64,000 bases of DNA from Halomonas sp. 25-S5 (GTDB lineage: Bacteria; Pseudomonadota; Gammaproteobacteria; Pseudomonadales; Halomonadaceae). The number at the start of each line of letters is the position of its first letter. Within the stretch, counting starts at the first letter, position 1. The DNA is taken from contig NZ_JARANV010000002.1 in NCBI RefSeq assembly GCF_029889845.1, forward strand, positions 62,001 to 126,000, given 5' to 3'. The notes beneath the pieces were generated by a model, which saw only the letters and a list, made by a program, of their open reading frames with translations, searched no databases and had not been told where the DNA came from. A program made the translations under genes and the position numbers. This document shows, piece after piece, positions 24,134 through 31,953 of this stretch.

Positions 24134-24900
24134 TGAGTCGCCTGGAGACCCGCGGGTTGGTCATCGATATCCCGGGCCGCGACGGGGGAGATCCCCTGGA
24201 CCTTGCCGTGCTGCCGGGCCAGGTGTGGGGGGTGCTCGGCCCCAATGGCGCGGGCAAGACCACCCTGCTGCATACCCTGGCCGGACTGCGCTCGCCGCGG
24301 GTCGGCCGGGTGGAGGTGGATGGCGTGCCCTTGACGCGCCTGCGCCGCCGCCGACGGGCCCAGTGCCTGGGGCTGGTCTTCCAGGAGCATCACGACGGCT
24401 TCCCCGCTACGGTGGAGGAGAGCGCCCTGATCGGCCGCCATCCCTGGCTTTCCCCGTGGCGGATGGAAACCGCCGAGGACCTGGCACTGGCCCAGCGTGC
24501 CCTGGCGCGGCTCGACCTGGCCGCGCTGGGCGGTCGCCAGGTGGCCACGCTCTCGGGTGGTGAACGCCAGCGGCTGGCGATCGCCACCCTGCTGGCCCAG
24601 GATCCGGGCGTCTGGCTCGCCGACGAGCCCACCAATCATCTGGACCTTCACCACCAGGTGGCGGTGATGCGGCTGCTGGCCGAGCAGGCGGCCGGCGGCC
24701 GCGCCGTGATGATGTGCCTGCATGACCTCAACCTGGCCGCTCGCTGGTGCGATCACCTGCTGTTGCTCTATCCGAACGGTGAGGCCTGCTGGGGCCCGGC
24801 GGAGAGCATGCTGGTCCCCGCGGCCCTCGAACGGCTCTATGGCCAGCGCCTGGCCAGTGCCGAGGTGGAGGGCTCGAGGGTGTTCGTCGCCGTTCCCTGA
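24133..24900 (+). CDS. btuD: BtuD, cobalamin ABC transporter ATPase
   Basis: 255 residues with Walker A GPNGAGKTT (about 36-44), Q-loop (LVFQEHH), signature LSGGERQRLAIA (about 137-148), Walker B VWLADEP and switch histidine (CLHDLNLAA). It powers BtuC. Last gene of the btu operon; the cobinamide or cobalamin-synthesis genes often found here are absent, so the cluster is for uptake only. Confidence 0.94.
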   Translation: MSRLETRGLVIDIPGRDGGDPLDLAVLPGQVWGVLGPNGAGKTTLLHTLAGLRSPRVGRVEVDGVPLTRLRRRRRAQCLGLVFQEHHDGFPATVEESALIGRHPWLSPWRMETAEDLALAQRALARLDLAALGGRQVATLSGGERQRLAIATLLAQDPGVWLADEPTNHLDLHHQVAVMRLLAEQAAGGRAVMMCLHDLNLAARWCDHLLLLYPNGEACWGPAESMLVPAALERLYGQRLASAEVEGSRVFVAVP

Positions 24901-24919
24901 AGCCTGGTGCCGGGCCAGC

Positions 24920-25672
24920 TCAGGCGGGCAGGTGGCCGGCGAAGCGCGCCGGGTCGTCGCTGATCACCGCCTCGACGCCCCATTGCCAGCGCGGGGCGAA
25001 GGCGGTGGGATCGTTGGCCGTGTAGCAGAGCAGCCGGTAGCCCGCCGCGACGACCTCGCGAACGCGTGCCGGCTTGAGGCGCTTCCAGTCGGCATGCACG
25101 CTGTAGGCCTGCACCGGTTCGCAACGCCGCCGCCAGTCGCGGGAGATGCCCTCGAAGAGCACGCCCAGCGCAAGCGTCTCGGGCCCGGCCAGCGCGCGTG
25201 CAAGGGCCAGGGCGGTGTCGTTGAAGGAGGAGACCAGGCACCGCGCCGGTGGCAGTGCCTCCATCACCGCGGGCAGGGCGGTTTCCACCAGAGCCCGGGG
25301 GTCCCGGCCGCGATTCACCTTGAGCTCCAGGTTCACCCCCATCTCGAGCTCGTCGAGCAGGATGAGCATCTCCTCGAGGGTGGCCATGCGCTCGCCCAGG
25401 AAGTCATCGCCGAACCAGCTGCCCGCGTCGAGCCGGCGGGCCGCGGCCAGGTTCAGGTTGGCCAGTCGGCCGCGGCCATCGGAGCAGCGCCGGATGTTGG
25501 CGTCGTGCCAGATCACCGGTGTCCCGTCGCCGAGCAGCTGCACGTCCAGCTCCACCCAGGAGACGCCCGCGGCGTGGGCGGCGCGCACGGCGGAAAGCGT
25601 GTTCTCCGGAGCGTGGGCGGAGAGGCCGCGATGGGCGATCAGGCGGGGCAGGGGGATGTCGGGATAGGGCAT
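24920..25672 (-). CDS. ugpQ: Cytoplasmic glycerophosphodiester phosphodiesterase (UgpQ-like)
   Basis: 250 residues, no signal peptide. The catalytic motif LIAHRGLSAHAPENTLSA (about 11-28) and VSWVELDVQLLGDGTPVIWH (about 37-56) are those of GDPD enzymes; further NLELKVN holds a metal ligand. It hydrolyses glycerophosphodiesters to glycerol-3-phosphate and an alcohol such as choline, which would suit a betaine-making cell; that link is inference. Convergent with btuD (19 bp apart). Confidence 0.93.
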   Translation of the reverse strand: MPYPDIPLPRLIAHRGLSAHAPENTLSAVRAAHAAGVSWVELDVQLLGDGTPVIWHDANIRRCSDGRGRLANLNLAAARRLDAGSWFGDDFLGERMATLEEMLILLDELEMGVNLELKVNRGRDPRALVETALPAVMEALPPARCLVSSFNDTALALARALAGPETLALGVLFEGISRDWRRRCEPVQAYSVHADWKRLKPARVREVVAAGYRLLCYTANDPTAFAPRWQWGVEAVISDDPARFAGHLPA

Positions 25673-25821
25673 GCACAGTCGTCCTGGTCAGCGAGGCGCC
25701 GTCCACTGGCGGCGAGGAAGCGGCCTACAGCGTATCGCCATCCGCCATGGACTGGATATGGTAGGCTGCGCGATTTCGACGCCGGTGATGGTGCCGGACC
25801 CGACGATGCGAGGACAGTGAG

Positions 25822-26406
25822 ATGAGAGTCGTGCATATCAACAATCCCCGGCAGCGCGAGGCCTGCCTCGCTCGCCTGTGTGCCGAGGCCTATGGCCAGG
25901 AGGCGGGTCTCCGGCCGCTGGCGACCTTCGCCGGCACCTTGGGGGTGCTGGTCAAACAGGAGGCGGCCAGGGTGCTGGCGCTGGTGGATGACCAGTCGCA
26001 TCCCGTGGCGCTGGCCCTGCTCGTGCTCGATGAGCTCGGCAGCAGCATGACCGTGATGCTGCTGGCCGAGCTTGACCAGGACCCGCAACAGGAGGGCGTG
26101 GTGCGGCCGGCCGAGCGCCTGGTCGCTGAGCTGGCGCTCAAGGCCCCCCTGCGGGTCGATGCCGTGGACGCCGAGCAGGTGGCTCGCTTTCGCGACGCCG
26201 GGATCACGCGCTGGCTGGACGGCAAGGCCGGGGTGCGGATCGGGCTGGGCCCCAAGCATCCGGCCACGTCTGTCGAGGACCTGCCTCGGGCCTTGACCTT
26301 CGACGAGGAGGCGGTAATCCAGTCCTTCAAGCGCGACCGCCCGCAGTTCGATGACTACAAGGCGCGCTTCATCCGCGGCCTGGAAACCTTTCCCGCCACG
26401 CTCTGA
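25822..26406 (+). CDS. Hypothetical protein
   Basis: 194 residues, MRVVHINNPRQREACLARLC..., soluble, no signal peptide or membrane helix. A block of VLALVDDQSHPVALALLVLD looks like a beta-hairpin of an acetyltransferase-like fold, but no acyl-CoA-binding motif is clear, so I do not assign a function. GC and codon use match its neighbours, and GAGGA precedes the ATG. It stands 81 bp before the quinone oxidoreductase gene and may be co-transcribed. Confidence 0.65.
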   Translation: MRVVHINNPRQREACLARLCAEAYGQEAGLRPLATFAGTLGVLVKQEAARVLALVDDQSHPVALALLVLDELGSSMTVMLLAELDQDPQQEGVVRPAERLVAELALKAPLRVDAVDAEQVARFRDAGITRWLDGKAGVRIGLGPKHPATSVEDLPRALTFDEEAVIQSFKRDRPQFDDYKARFIRGLETFPATL

Positions 26407-26487
26407 CCGCGGCGCGACTTGACCCTGGGCAGCCACGGCGCTTGACTGGTGGGCCCATCCCGCAGGCAGCACAAGGAAAGCACTCCC

Positions 26488-27465
26488 ATGGCCAAGCGCA
26501 TCCAGTTCGCCCGTACCGGCGGGCCCGAGGTCCTTGAACTCGTCGACGTCGCCCCGGCCGAGCCGGCGCCCGGTGAGGTCCGCGTCAGGAACCAGGCCGT
26601 CGGCCTCAACTTCATCGACATCTACTTCCGCACCGGCCTCTATCCGGCGCCGTCGCTGCCCTCCGGCCTGGGCACCGAAGGGGCCGGCGTGGTCGATGCA
26701 GTGGGCGAGGGCGTCACCCATCTCAAGGCGGGGGACCGGGTCGCCTATGCCCAGGGGCCGCTGGGCGCCTATGCCGAGCAGCATGTGCTACCGGCGGAGA
26801 AGGTGGTCGCGCTGCCCGCCGCCATCGACATCGAGACCGCCGCCGCCAGCATGCTCAAGGGGCTGACCGTGCAGTACTTGCTGCGCCAGACCCACGAGCT
26901 CAAGGGCGGCGAGACGATCCTCTGGCACGCCGCTGCCGGGGGCGTGGGCTCCATTGCCTGCCAGTGGGCGAAGGCGCTGGGCGTGAAGCTGATCGGCACC
27001 GTGAGCTCGCCGGAGAAAGCAGCACTGGCCGAGCGTAACGGTGCCTGGGCGACCATCGACTATTCGCGCGAAGACGTCGTCGAACGGGTGCGCGAGCTGA
27101 CTGGCGGCGCCATGTGCGACGTGGTCTATGACTCGGTGGGAAAGGACACCTGGGAGACCTCGCTGGACTGCCTGAAGAAGCGCGGGCTGATGGTCAGCTT
27201 CGGCAACGCCTCGGGCGCCGTGGAGGGGGTCAACATCGGCATCCTCAACCAGAAGGGGTCGCTGTTCGTCACCCGGCCGAGCCTCAACGGCTATGCCGAC
27301 ACCCGCGAGCGGCTGGAGTGGATGGCCGGCGAGCTCTTCGAGATGCTGGAGAGCGGCAAGGTGAGGGTCGATATCGCCCAGCGCTACCCGCTGGCGGAGG
27401 CCGGAAAGGCCCAGGAGGCCCTCCAGGGGCGCCAGACCACCGGGTCCACCATCCTGCTGCCCTGA
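26488..27465 (+). CDS. qorA: NADPH:quinone oxidoreductase (QorA type)
   Basis: 325 residues starting MAKRIQFARTGGPEVLELVD. It belongs to the zeta-crystallin/quinone oxidoreductase MDR group without zinc: VGLNFIDIYFRTGLYP, the AAAGGVGSIACQWAKALG nucleotide-binding site and the C-terminal GRQTTGSTILLP. It reduces quinones with NADPH, mainly a detoxification role. AAGGAAAG precedes the ATG. A bidirectional terminator follows at 27548. Confidence 0.93.
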   Translation: MAKRIQFARTGGPEVLELVDVAPAEPAPGEVRVRNQAVGLNFIDIYFRTGLYPAPSLPSGLGTEGAGVVDAVGEGVTHLKAGDRVAYAQGPLGAYAEQHVLPAEKVVALPAAIDIETAAASMLKGLTVQYLLRQTHELKGGETILWHAAAGGVGSIACQWAKALGVKLIGTVSSPEKAALAERNGAWATIDYSREDVVERVRELTGGAMCDVVYDSVGKDTWETSLDCLKKRGLMVSFGNASGAVEGVNIGILNQKGSLFVTRPSLNGYADTRERLEWMAGELFEMLESGKVRVDIAQRYPLAEAGKAQEALQGRQTTGSTILLP

Positions 27466-27478
27466 AGGCCTGCGGGCA

Positions 27479-27513
27479 GCGCCAAGCTGCAAGCGCCGAG
27501 CGCCCAGCTGCTC
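27479..27513 (+). repeat. Left arm of 7-bp phased repeat element (5 units)
   Basis: Five contiguous heptads in exact phase: GCGCCAA, GCTGCAA, GCGCCGA, GCGCCCA, GCTGCTC. They start 14 bp after the qorA stop. The same heptad family runs on the opposite strand at 27615-27687, so a mirrored pair encloses the terminator at 27548. Confidence 0.75.
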
Positions 27514-27547
27514 AGTGACGGGCGGCAGGTGTTGAGGTAGACAACGA

Positions 27548-27582
27548 GAACCCCCGCCGGATGTCGAGTCCGGCGGGGGTTC
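27548..27582. terminator. Bidirectional intrinsic terminator between qorA and the rpiR-type gene
   Basis: Perfect 14-bp stem GAACCCCCGCCGGA / TCCGGCGGGGGTTC with a 7-nt loop, lying between convergent genes and between the two heptad arms. Confidence 0.85.
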
Positions 27583-27617
27583 TTCGTTGACGCCGCTAGC
27601 GTAGAGGCATCAACTTG

Positions 27618-27687
27618 CGGCGCTCGGCGCTCGGCGCTCGGCGCTCGGCGCTCGGCGCTCGGCGCTCGGCGCTCGGCGCTCGGCGCT
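27618..27687. repeat. Perfect tandem repeat: ten copies of CGGCGCT
   Basis: Seventy bases of exact 7-bp repeats, on the minus strand reading as GCGCCGA units, preceded by one variant unit (GCCGCAA on the minus strand). The array directly abuts the stop codon of the RpiR-type gene: the A of its TGA is the first base of the first minus-strand AGCGCCG copy. Perfect identity of ten copies suggests recent slippage expansion. Confidence 0.95.
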
Positions 27688-28604
27688 CAGCCGTTCTCTA
27701 CATAGGCCCCCATCTCCCGCATCCGCGACTCGAAGCGTGCCACGTTGTCGACCAGGTCGTCGGGACCGAAGGCCACACACTCGGCCAGCAGCACCTCGAT
27801 CAGGGTGATCGCCGAGAGGATCGAGGGGAAGAAGTGCGGCGTGGCATTGGCCACCGGGAAGGTGATGCTGGCGCCGGGGACCAGCGGCGAGCGCAGGGTG
27901 TCGGTGACCACGATGGCATTCACGCCGTTGGCGCGGGTGATCTCCAGGGCGCGCATGGTCTCGGCACAGTATGGCTCGAAGCCGAAGGCGATCACCACGT
28001 CCCCCTCGCCGAAGGGGGCCAGCTCGGTGAGCAGGCCGCCCTCCTGCCCGCGGATGAGGTGGATGTCGGGCATGGCGATGCGCCCCACGTAGGCGAAGTG
28101 GTAGGCGCAGGCGAAGGTGTCGCGAAAGCCGACCACCGCCACCTTGCCGGCGCCCAGCAGTAGCCGGGCCGCCTCGCGGACCTTCTTCTGGTTGTCGGCG
28201 GTGAACAGCCGGCCGATGTTGTCGAAGGCCGCGTCTCCCACGTCCAGGAACACCTGATCGTCGGTCTGGCTGGCCAGGCTGCGCAGCTGGCTGGCCCGCC
28301 CCGAGAGTTCCACCGGGCCGGCCTGTACCGCCGACTGGAACACCTCGCGAAACTGCTCATAGCTCTCGAACTCGAGCCGCTTGGCCAGTCGCATCAGCGT
28401 CGAGGGGGTGACCTCGGCGGCGGCAGCCGACTTGCGGATCGACTGGAAGGCGATCTCCACCGGGTGTTCCAGCACGTAGCCGGCGGCCAGCTTGAGCTGC
28501 GGGCTCAGTTCCGGATAGGCCTCGGCCAACTGCTGGTTGACGGCATCCAGTCCCGCCGGGGCCTCCAGCGCAGCATCCGGGCTCGGGGTCTGCGGTTCCA
28601 GCAC
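27687..28604 (-). CDS. MurR/RpiR-family transcriptional regulator
   Basis: 305 residues. An N-terminal RpiR helix-turn-helix (about residues 20-95: LSPQLKLAAGYVLEHPVEIA; SIRKSAAAAEVTPSTLMRLA) is followed by a SIS sugar-phosphate-type domain (about 145-280: VAVVGFRDTFACAYHFAY; VVIAFGFEPYCAETM). It is divergent from the crotonase/acyl-CoA ligase genes and is the likely regulator of that cluster. Members of this family bind phosphosugars, yet here the target seems to be acyl-CoA catabolism; the SIS ligand is unknown. Confidence 0.9.
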   Translation of the reverse strand: MLEPQTPSPDAALEAPAGLDAVNQQLAEAYPELSPQLKLAAGYVLEHPVEIAFQSIRKSAAAAEVTPSTLMRLAKRLEFESYEQFREVFQSAVQAGPVELSGRASQLRSLASQTDDQVFLDVGDAAFDNIGRLFTADNQKKVREAARLLLGAGKVAVVGFRDTFACAYHFAYVGRIAMPDIHLIRGQEGGLLTELAPFGEGDVVIAFGFEPYCAETMRALEITRANGVNAIVVTDTLRSPLVPGASITFPVANATPHFFPSILSAITLIEVLLAECVAFGPDDLVDNVARFESRMREMGAYVENG

Positions 28605-28685
28605 GCGGTTCTCCTCAGCTGTTCATGTTGATGGCATCCGCCCATCGCGCAAGCGCGCATTGTACCGCAAGCGGACCGGTATGAA

Positions 28686-28703
28686 TGAAACGACTGTGTC
28701 TCA
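28686..28703. promoter_or_regulatory. Candidate operator in the rpiR/crotonase divergent region
   Basis: TGAAAC-N6-GTCTCA, an inverted repeat with one purine mismatch, 26 bp upstream of the crotonase-side -35 box. It is a reasonable RpiR-regulator site by position only. Confidence 0.35.
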
Positions 28704-28728
28704 TGACAAAAATAATGGCACATATGTG

Positions 28729-28758
28729 TTGACGCCTGTCGGGACCTTCGTCTAGGAT
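28729..28758 (+). promoter_or_regulatory. Putative sigma-70 promoter of the acyl-CoA cluster
   Basis: TTGACG (28729-28734), 18-nt spacer, TAGGAT (28753-28758), about 90 bp before the first crotonase start. Confidence 0.5.
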
Positions 28759-28848
28759 TTCCGCAAAACAGGCGTGCCTCATTGTCATGGTGACTGATAC
28801 GTTTGTTTCGTCTATCGTCAACCACGCCCAGGAACCACCGAACCCGAC

Positions 28849-29655
28849 ATGAGCCACTCCGCCAAACATCCCGCCTACGAGACCCTGATCACCCAGCGCC
28901 ACGGCCAGGTGATGGAGATCCGCTTCAACCGGCCCCATCGCCTCAATGCCGTGGTCGAAGCGCTGTATACCGAGCTGCTCGATGCCCTCGCCGTCGCCTC
29001 CGCCGATGTCGATATCCGTGCCGTGATCCTCACCGGCGAGGGGCGCGCCTTCTGCGTCGGCGCCGACATGAAGGAGCATGGCAGTGCCAAGCGTTCGCTG
29101 TTCCAGCGCCGCCAGTACCTGCAGCTGGGCAACGACGTCTGCGAGGCGATCCTGCGCCTCAACAAGCCCGTCATCGCCGCCGTCAACGGCTATGCCCTGG
29201 GGGCCGGCGCCGAGATGGCGGTCTCCTGCGACTTCATCCTGATGGCCGACGACGCCCAGATCGGCTTCCCCGAGACCAGCATCGGCACCTGCGTGGGTGG
29301 CGGCGTCTCCAAGCTCCTGCCCGAGCTGGTAGGCCTGGCCCAGGCGCGCCGGCTGCTCTTCACCGGCCGACGCATCGATGGCGAGGAAGCCGCCCGCATC
29401 GGCCTGGCAACCTCCAGCTGGACCACCGACTCCCTGCTCGACGAGGCCCGGGCCCTGGCCGGCGAGCTGGCGAAGCAGGCGCCGGTCTCCATCGCCATGC
29501 TCAAGCGGCTGGTCAACCAGGGCAGCGACACGAACCTGGAGAGCCAGTTGCAGCAGGAGCTCGATGCGGTCTTCACCTGCTCCACCACCGAAGACTGGCA
29601 GGAGGGCGTCGACGCCTTCGCCGAGAAGCGCGCGCCCCTGTTTCAAGGGAAATGA
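28849..29655 (+). CDS. Enoyl-CoA hydratase/isomerase family protein (crotonase 1)
   Basis: 268 residues of the crotonase superfamily. The oxyanion-hole segments are GEGRAFCVGADMKEHG (about 64-79) and NGYALGAGAEMAVSCDFILM (about 115-134); both catalytic glutamates are kept (GAEMAVSCD and GFPETSIG). Hydration of an enoyl-CoA is therefore plausible. First gene of the cluster opposite the RpiR-type regulator; the ligase gene follows after 93 bp. Substrate unknown. Confidence 0.88.
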   Translation: MSHSAKHPAYETLITQRHGQVMEIRFNRPHRLNAVVEALYTELLDALAVASADVDIRAVILTGEGRAFCVGADMKEHGSAKRSLFQRRQYLQLGNDVCEAILRLNKPVIAAVNGYALGAGAEMAVSCDFILMADDAQIGFPETSIGTCVGGGVSKLLPELVGLAQARRLLFTGRRIDGEEAARIGLATSSWTTDSLLDEARALAGELAKQAPVSIAMLKRLVNQGSDTNLESQLQQELDAVFTCSTTEDWQEGVDAFAEKRAPLFQGK

Positions 29656-29748
29656 GTCCAGGGCAAGTAATCCCGATCTCTCGTGCCCGGCCATTCCCCG
29701 GGCCCGTTGTCACCGTTCAACGACCCTTGCGGTCAAGGTCAGCAGCAC

Positions 29749-31953
29749 ATGAATCCCATCGAAGGACACCTCCCGACCCGCAGCCCGCTGCACGACATCC
29801 TGGCGCCCACCGGCATCGCGGTGATCGGTGCCTCCGCCGACCCCACCAAGCGGGGCTACAAGGCCATGGTCGGCCTGATCAAGGACGGCTATCGCGGCGA
29901 CATCTATCCGGTGAACCCCAAGGCCGACCTGATCCTCGGGGTCAAGGCCTGGCCCTCGGTCACGGCGATCCCCGGCAACCCGGAGCTGGCGCTGATCTGC
30001 ACGCCGGCGCCCACGGTGCCCGGGCTGATCGCCGAGTGTGGCCGCCGCGGCATCAAGGGGGCGGTGATACTGGCCAGCGGCTTTGCCGAAGTCGGCGGGG
30101 AAGGTGCTGCCCTCGAGCGCGAGATGATGGCCAAGGCCGAGGCGCACGGGGTGCGCATCATCGGCCCCAACACCTCCGGCATCTTCAACCTGCACCACCG
30201 GATCAACCTGCTGGCGCTGGACAACGTCAAGCCGGGCGACGTGGGTATCATCTCCCAGTCTGGCAACATGCTGCTGTCGCTGGCCCTCGAGGCCCAGCAC
30301 AACGGCCAGGTGGGCTTCTCCACCTACGTGGGCCCCGGCAACCAGAGCGACATCGGCTTCAACGACTACCTGCGCTACCTGGGCGAGGATGAGCACACCC
30401 GGGTCGCCACCCTCTACGTGGAGGGCTTCCGGGACGGCCGCAAGTTCCTCGAGGTGGCCCGTGACGTCACCGCCATGAAGCCGGTGGTGGTCTACAAGTC
30501 CGGCTCCACCGAGCAGGGCCAGAAGGCCGCCAGCTCCCACACCGGGGCCCTGGCCGGCAGCTACGCCATGACCGTGGACCTGCTCAGGCAGTCCGGGGTC
30601 AGCGTGGTGCAGTATTCCGACGAGATCCTGCCGGTGGCCGAGGGCCTGGGGCTGCTGCAGAAGTCCCGCGGCAAGCGGGTGGCAGTGATCTCCGACGGTG
30701 GCGGCCAGGCCACCATCGCCTCCGACCGCCTGGCCGAGGCGGGCCTGGAGCTCGCCGAGCTCTCCGAAGCCACACGCCAGAAGCTGCGCGAGGTGCTCTT
30801 CCCCCAGGCATCTACGGTCAACCCGGTCGACGTGGCCGGCTCCACCGATGCCAACCCCTCGCTGCTCGCCACCTGCATGGAGATCGTCGCCGCCGACGAC
30901 AACGTCGACAGCGTCTTCCTGGTGGGCATGTTCGGCGGCTACAGCATCCGCTTCGCCGAGTCGCTGCTGGGCGACGAGATGCGTGGCGCCGAGGCGATGG
31001 TGGATCTGTCCAATGCCACCGAGAAGCCGCTGGTGATCTACAGCCTCTATACGCCGATCAAGCCGCCGGCGCTGCGTCGCCTGCACGAGGCGGGCCTGCC
31101 GGTCTATGCCTCCATCGAGCAGTCGGTCCGGGTGCTCGCGGCGCTGGGCGAGCGCGGCCAGTACCTGGCGCAGTCGCATGGCCAGTCCCGCGAGACGCCG
31201 GTGGAGGCCCGTCTCGAGCTTACCGCCATGTTCCGGCAGGCCCGGGCCGAGGGGCGTGACCTCTTCGAGTACGAGGCCAAGCAGCTGCTGCGCGATCACG
31301 GCGTCGATGTGCCGCTGGAACTGGTGGTGCGCAACGAGGCGGAGCTGGCCGAGGCGGCGAGCCGGTTTGCAGGAGAGAGTGGCGAGACGCCGCTGGCCAT
31401 GAAGGTGGTCTCGAAGGACATCCTGCACAAGTCCGACGCCGGCGGCGTGATGCTCAACGTGGTGGGCGAGGCTGCCATGCAGGATGCCCGCGAGGCGATC
31501 CTTGAATCCTGTATGGCCTACGACGCCAATGCCGAGATCGAGGGCGTGCTGGTGGCGCCCATGGCGAAGAAGGGCGTGGAGGTAATCGTCGGGGTGATCC
31601 GCGACCCGATCTTCGGCCCGGTGCTGATGTTCGGCCTCGGCGGCATCTTCGTCGAGATCCTCGAGGACGTGGCCTTCCGCGCCATTCCGCTGTCGCGCCA
31701 CGACGCCCGCTCCATGGTGGAGCAGATCAAGGCGAAGCGGATCCTCGAGGGGGTGCGCGGCGAGTCCGCCGTGGACAAGGAGGCGCTGGTCGAGCTGCTG
31801 CTCAAGGTGTCGAGCATCGTCGCCGCCTACCCGGACCTCAAGGAGCTCGACCTCAACCCGGTGATCGTCAATGCCGACGGCTATGCGGTGGTGGATGCCC
31901 GGGTTATCGTCGACCGTGACAGCGATGCCACCGACAAGGACGCCCGAGCATGA
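29749..31953 (+). CDS. Acetate--CoA ligase family protein (ADP-forming acyl-CoA synthetase)
   Basis: 734 residues with alpha and beta parts fused: an N-terminal CoA-binding Rossmann domain (TGIAVIGASADPTKRGYKAM), a succinyl-CoA-synthetase-like flavodoxin part with the phosphorylated-histidine motif SSHTGALAGSY (His264), and a C-terminal ATP-grasp domain from about residue 500 (RDLFEYEAKQLLRDHGVDVP; MKVVSKDILHKSDAGGVMLN). It activates a carboxylic acid to its CoA ester with ATP. It overlaps the next crotonase gene by 4 bp (ATGA). The acid it uses is not evident. Confidence 0.9.
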   Translation: MNPIEGHLPTRSPLHDILAPTGIAVIGASADPTKRGYKAMVGLIKDGYRGDIYPVNPKADLILGVKAWPSVTAIPGNPELALICTPAPTVPGLIAECGRRGIKGAVILASGFAEVGGEGAALEREMMAKAEAHGVRIIGPNTSGIFNLHHRINLLALDNVKPGDVGIISQSGNMLLSLALEAQHNGQVGFSTYVGPGNQSDIGFNDYLRYLGEDEHTRVATLYVEGFRDGRKFLEVARDVTAMKPVVVYKSGSTEQGQKAASSHTGALAGSYAMTVDLLRQSGVSVVQYSDEILPVAEGLGLLQKSRGKRVAVISDGGGQATIASDRLAEAGLELAELSEATRQKLREVLFPQASTVNPVDVAGSTDANPSLLATCMEIVAADDNVDSVFLVGMFGGYSIRFAESLLGDEMRGAEAMVDLSNATEKPLVIYSLYTPIKPPALRRLHEAGLPVYASIEQSVRVLAALGERGQYLAQSHGQSRETPVEARLELTAMFRQARAEGRDLFEYEAKQLLRDHGVDVPLELVVRNEAELAEAASRFAGESGETPLAMKVVSKDILHKSDAGGVMLNVVGEAAMQDAREAILESCMAYDANAEIEGVLVAPMAKKGVEVIVGVIRDPIFGPVLMFGLGGIFVEILEDVAFRAIPLSRHDARSMVEQIKAKRILEGVRGESAVDKEALVELLLKVSSIVAAYPDLKELDLNPVIVNADGYAVVDARVIVDRDSDATDKDARA

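Noticed and set aside
27618-27687. Ten-copy repeat considered as a CRISPR array
   Set aside because: Units are 7 bp with no spacers, and no cas gene is present.
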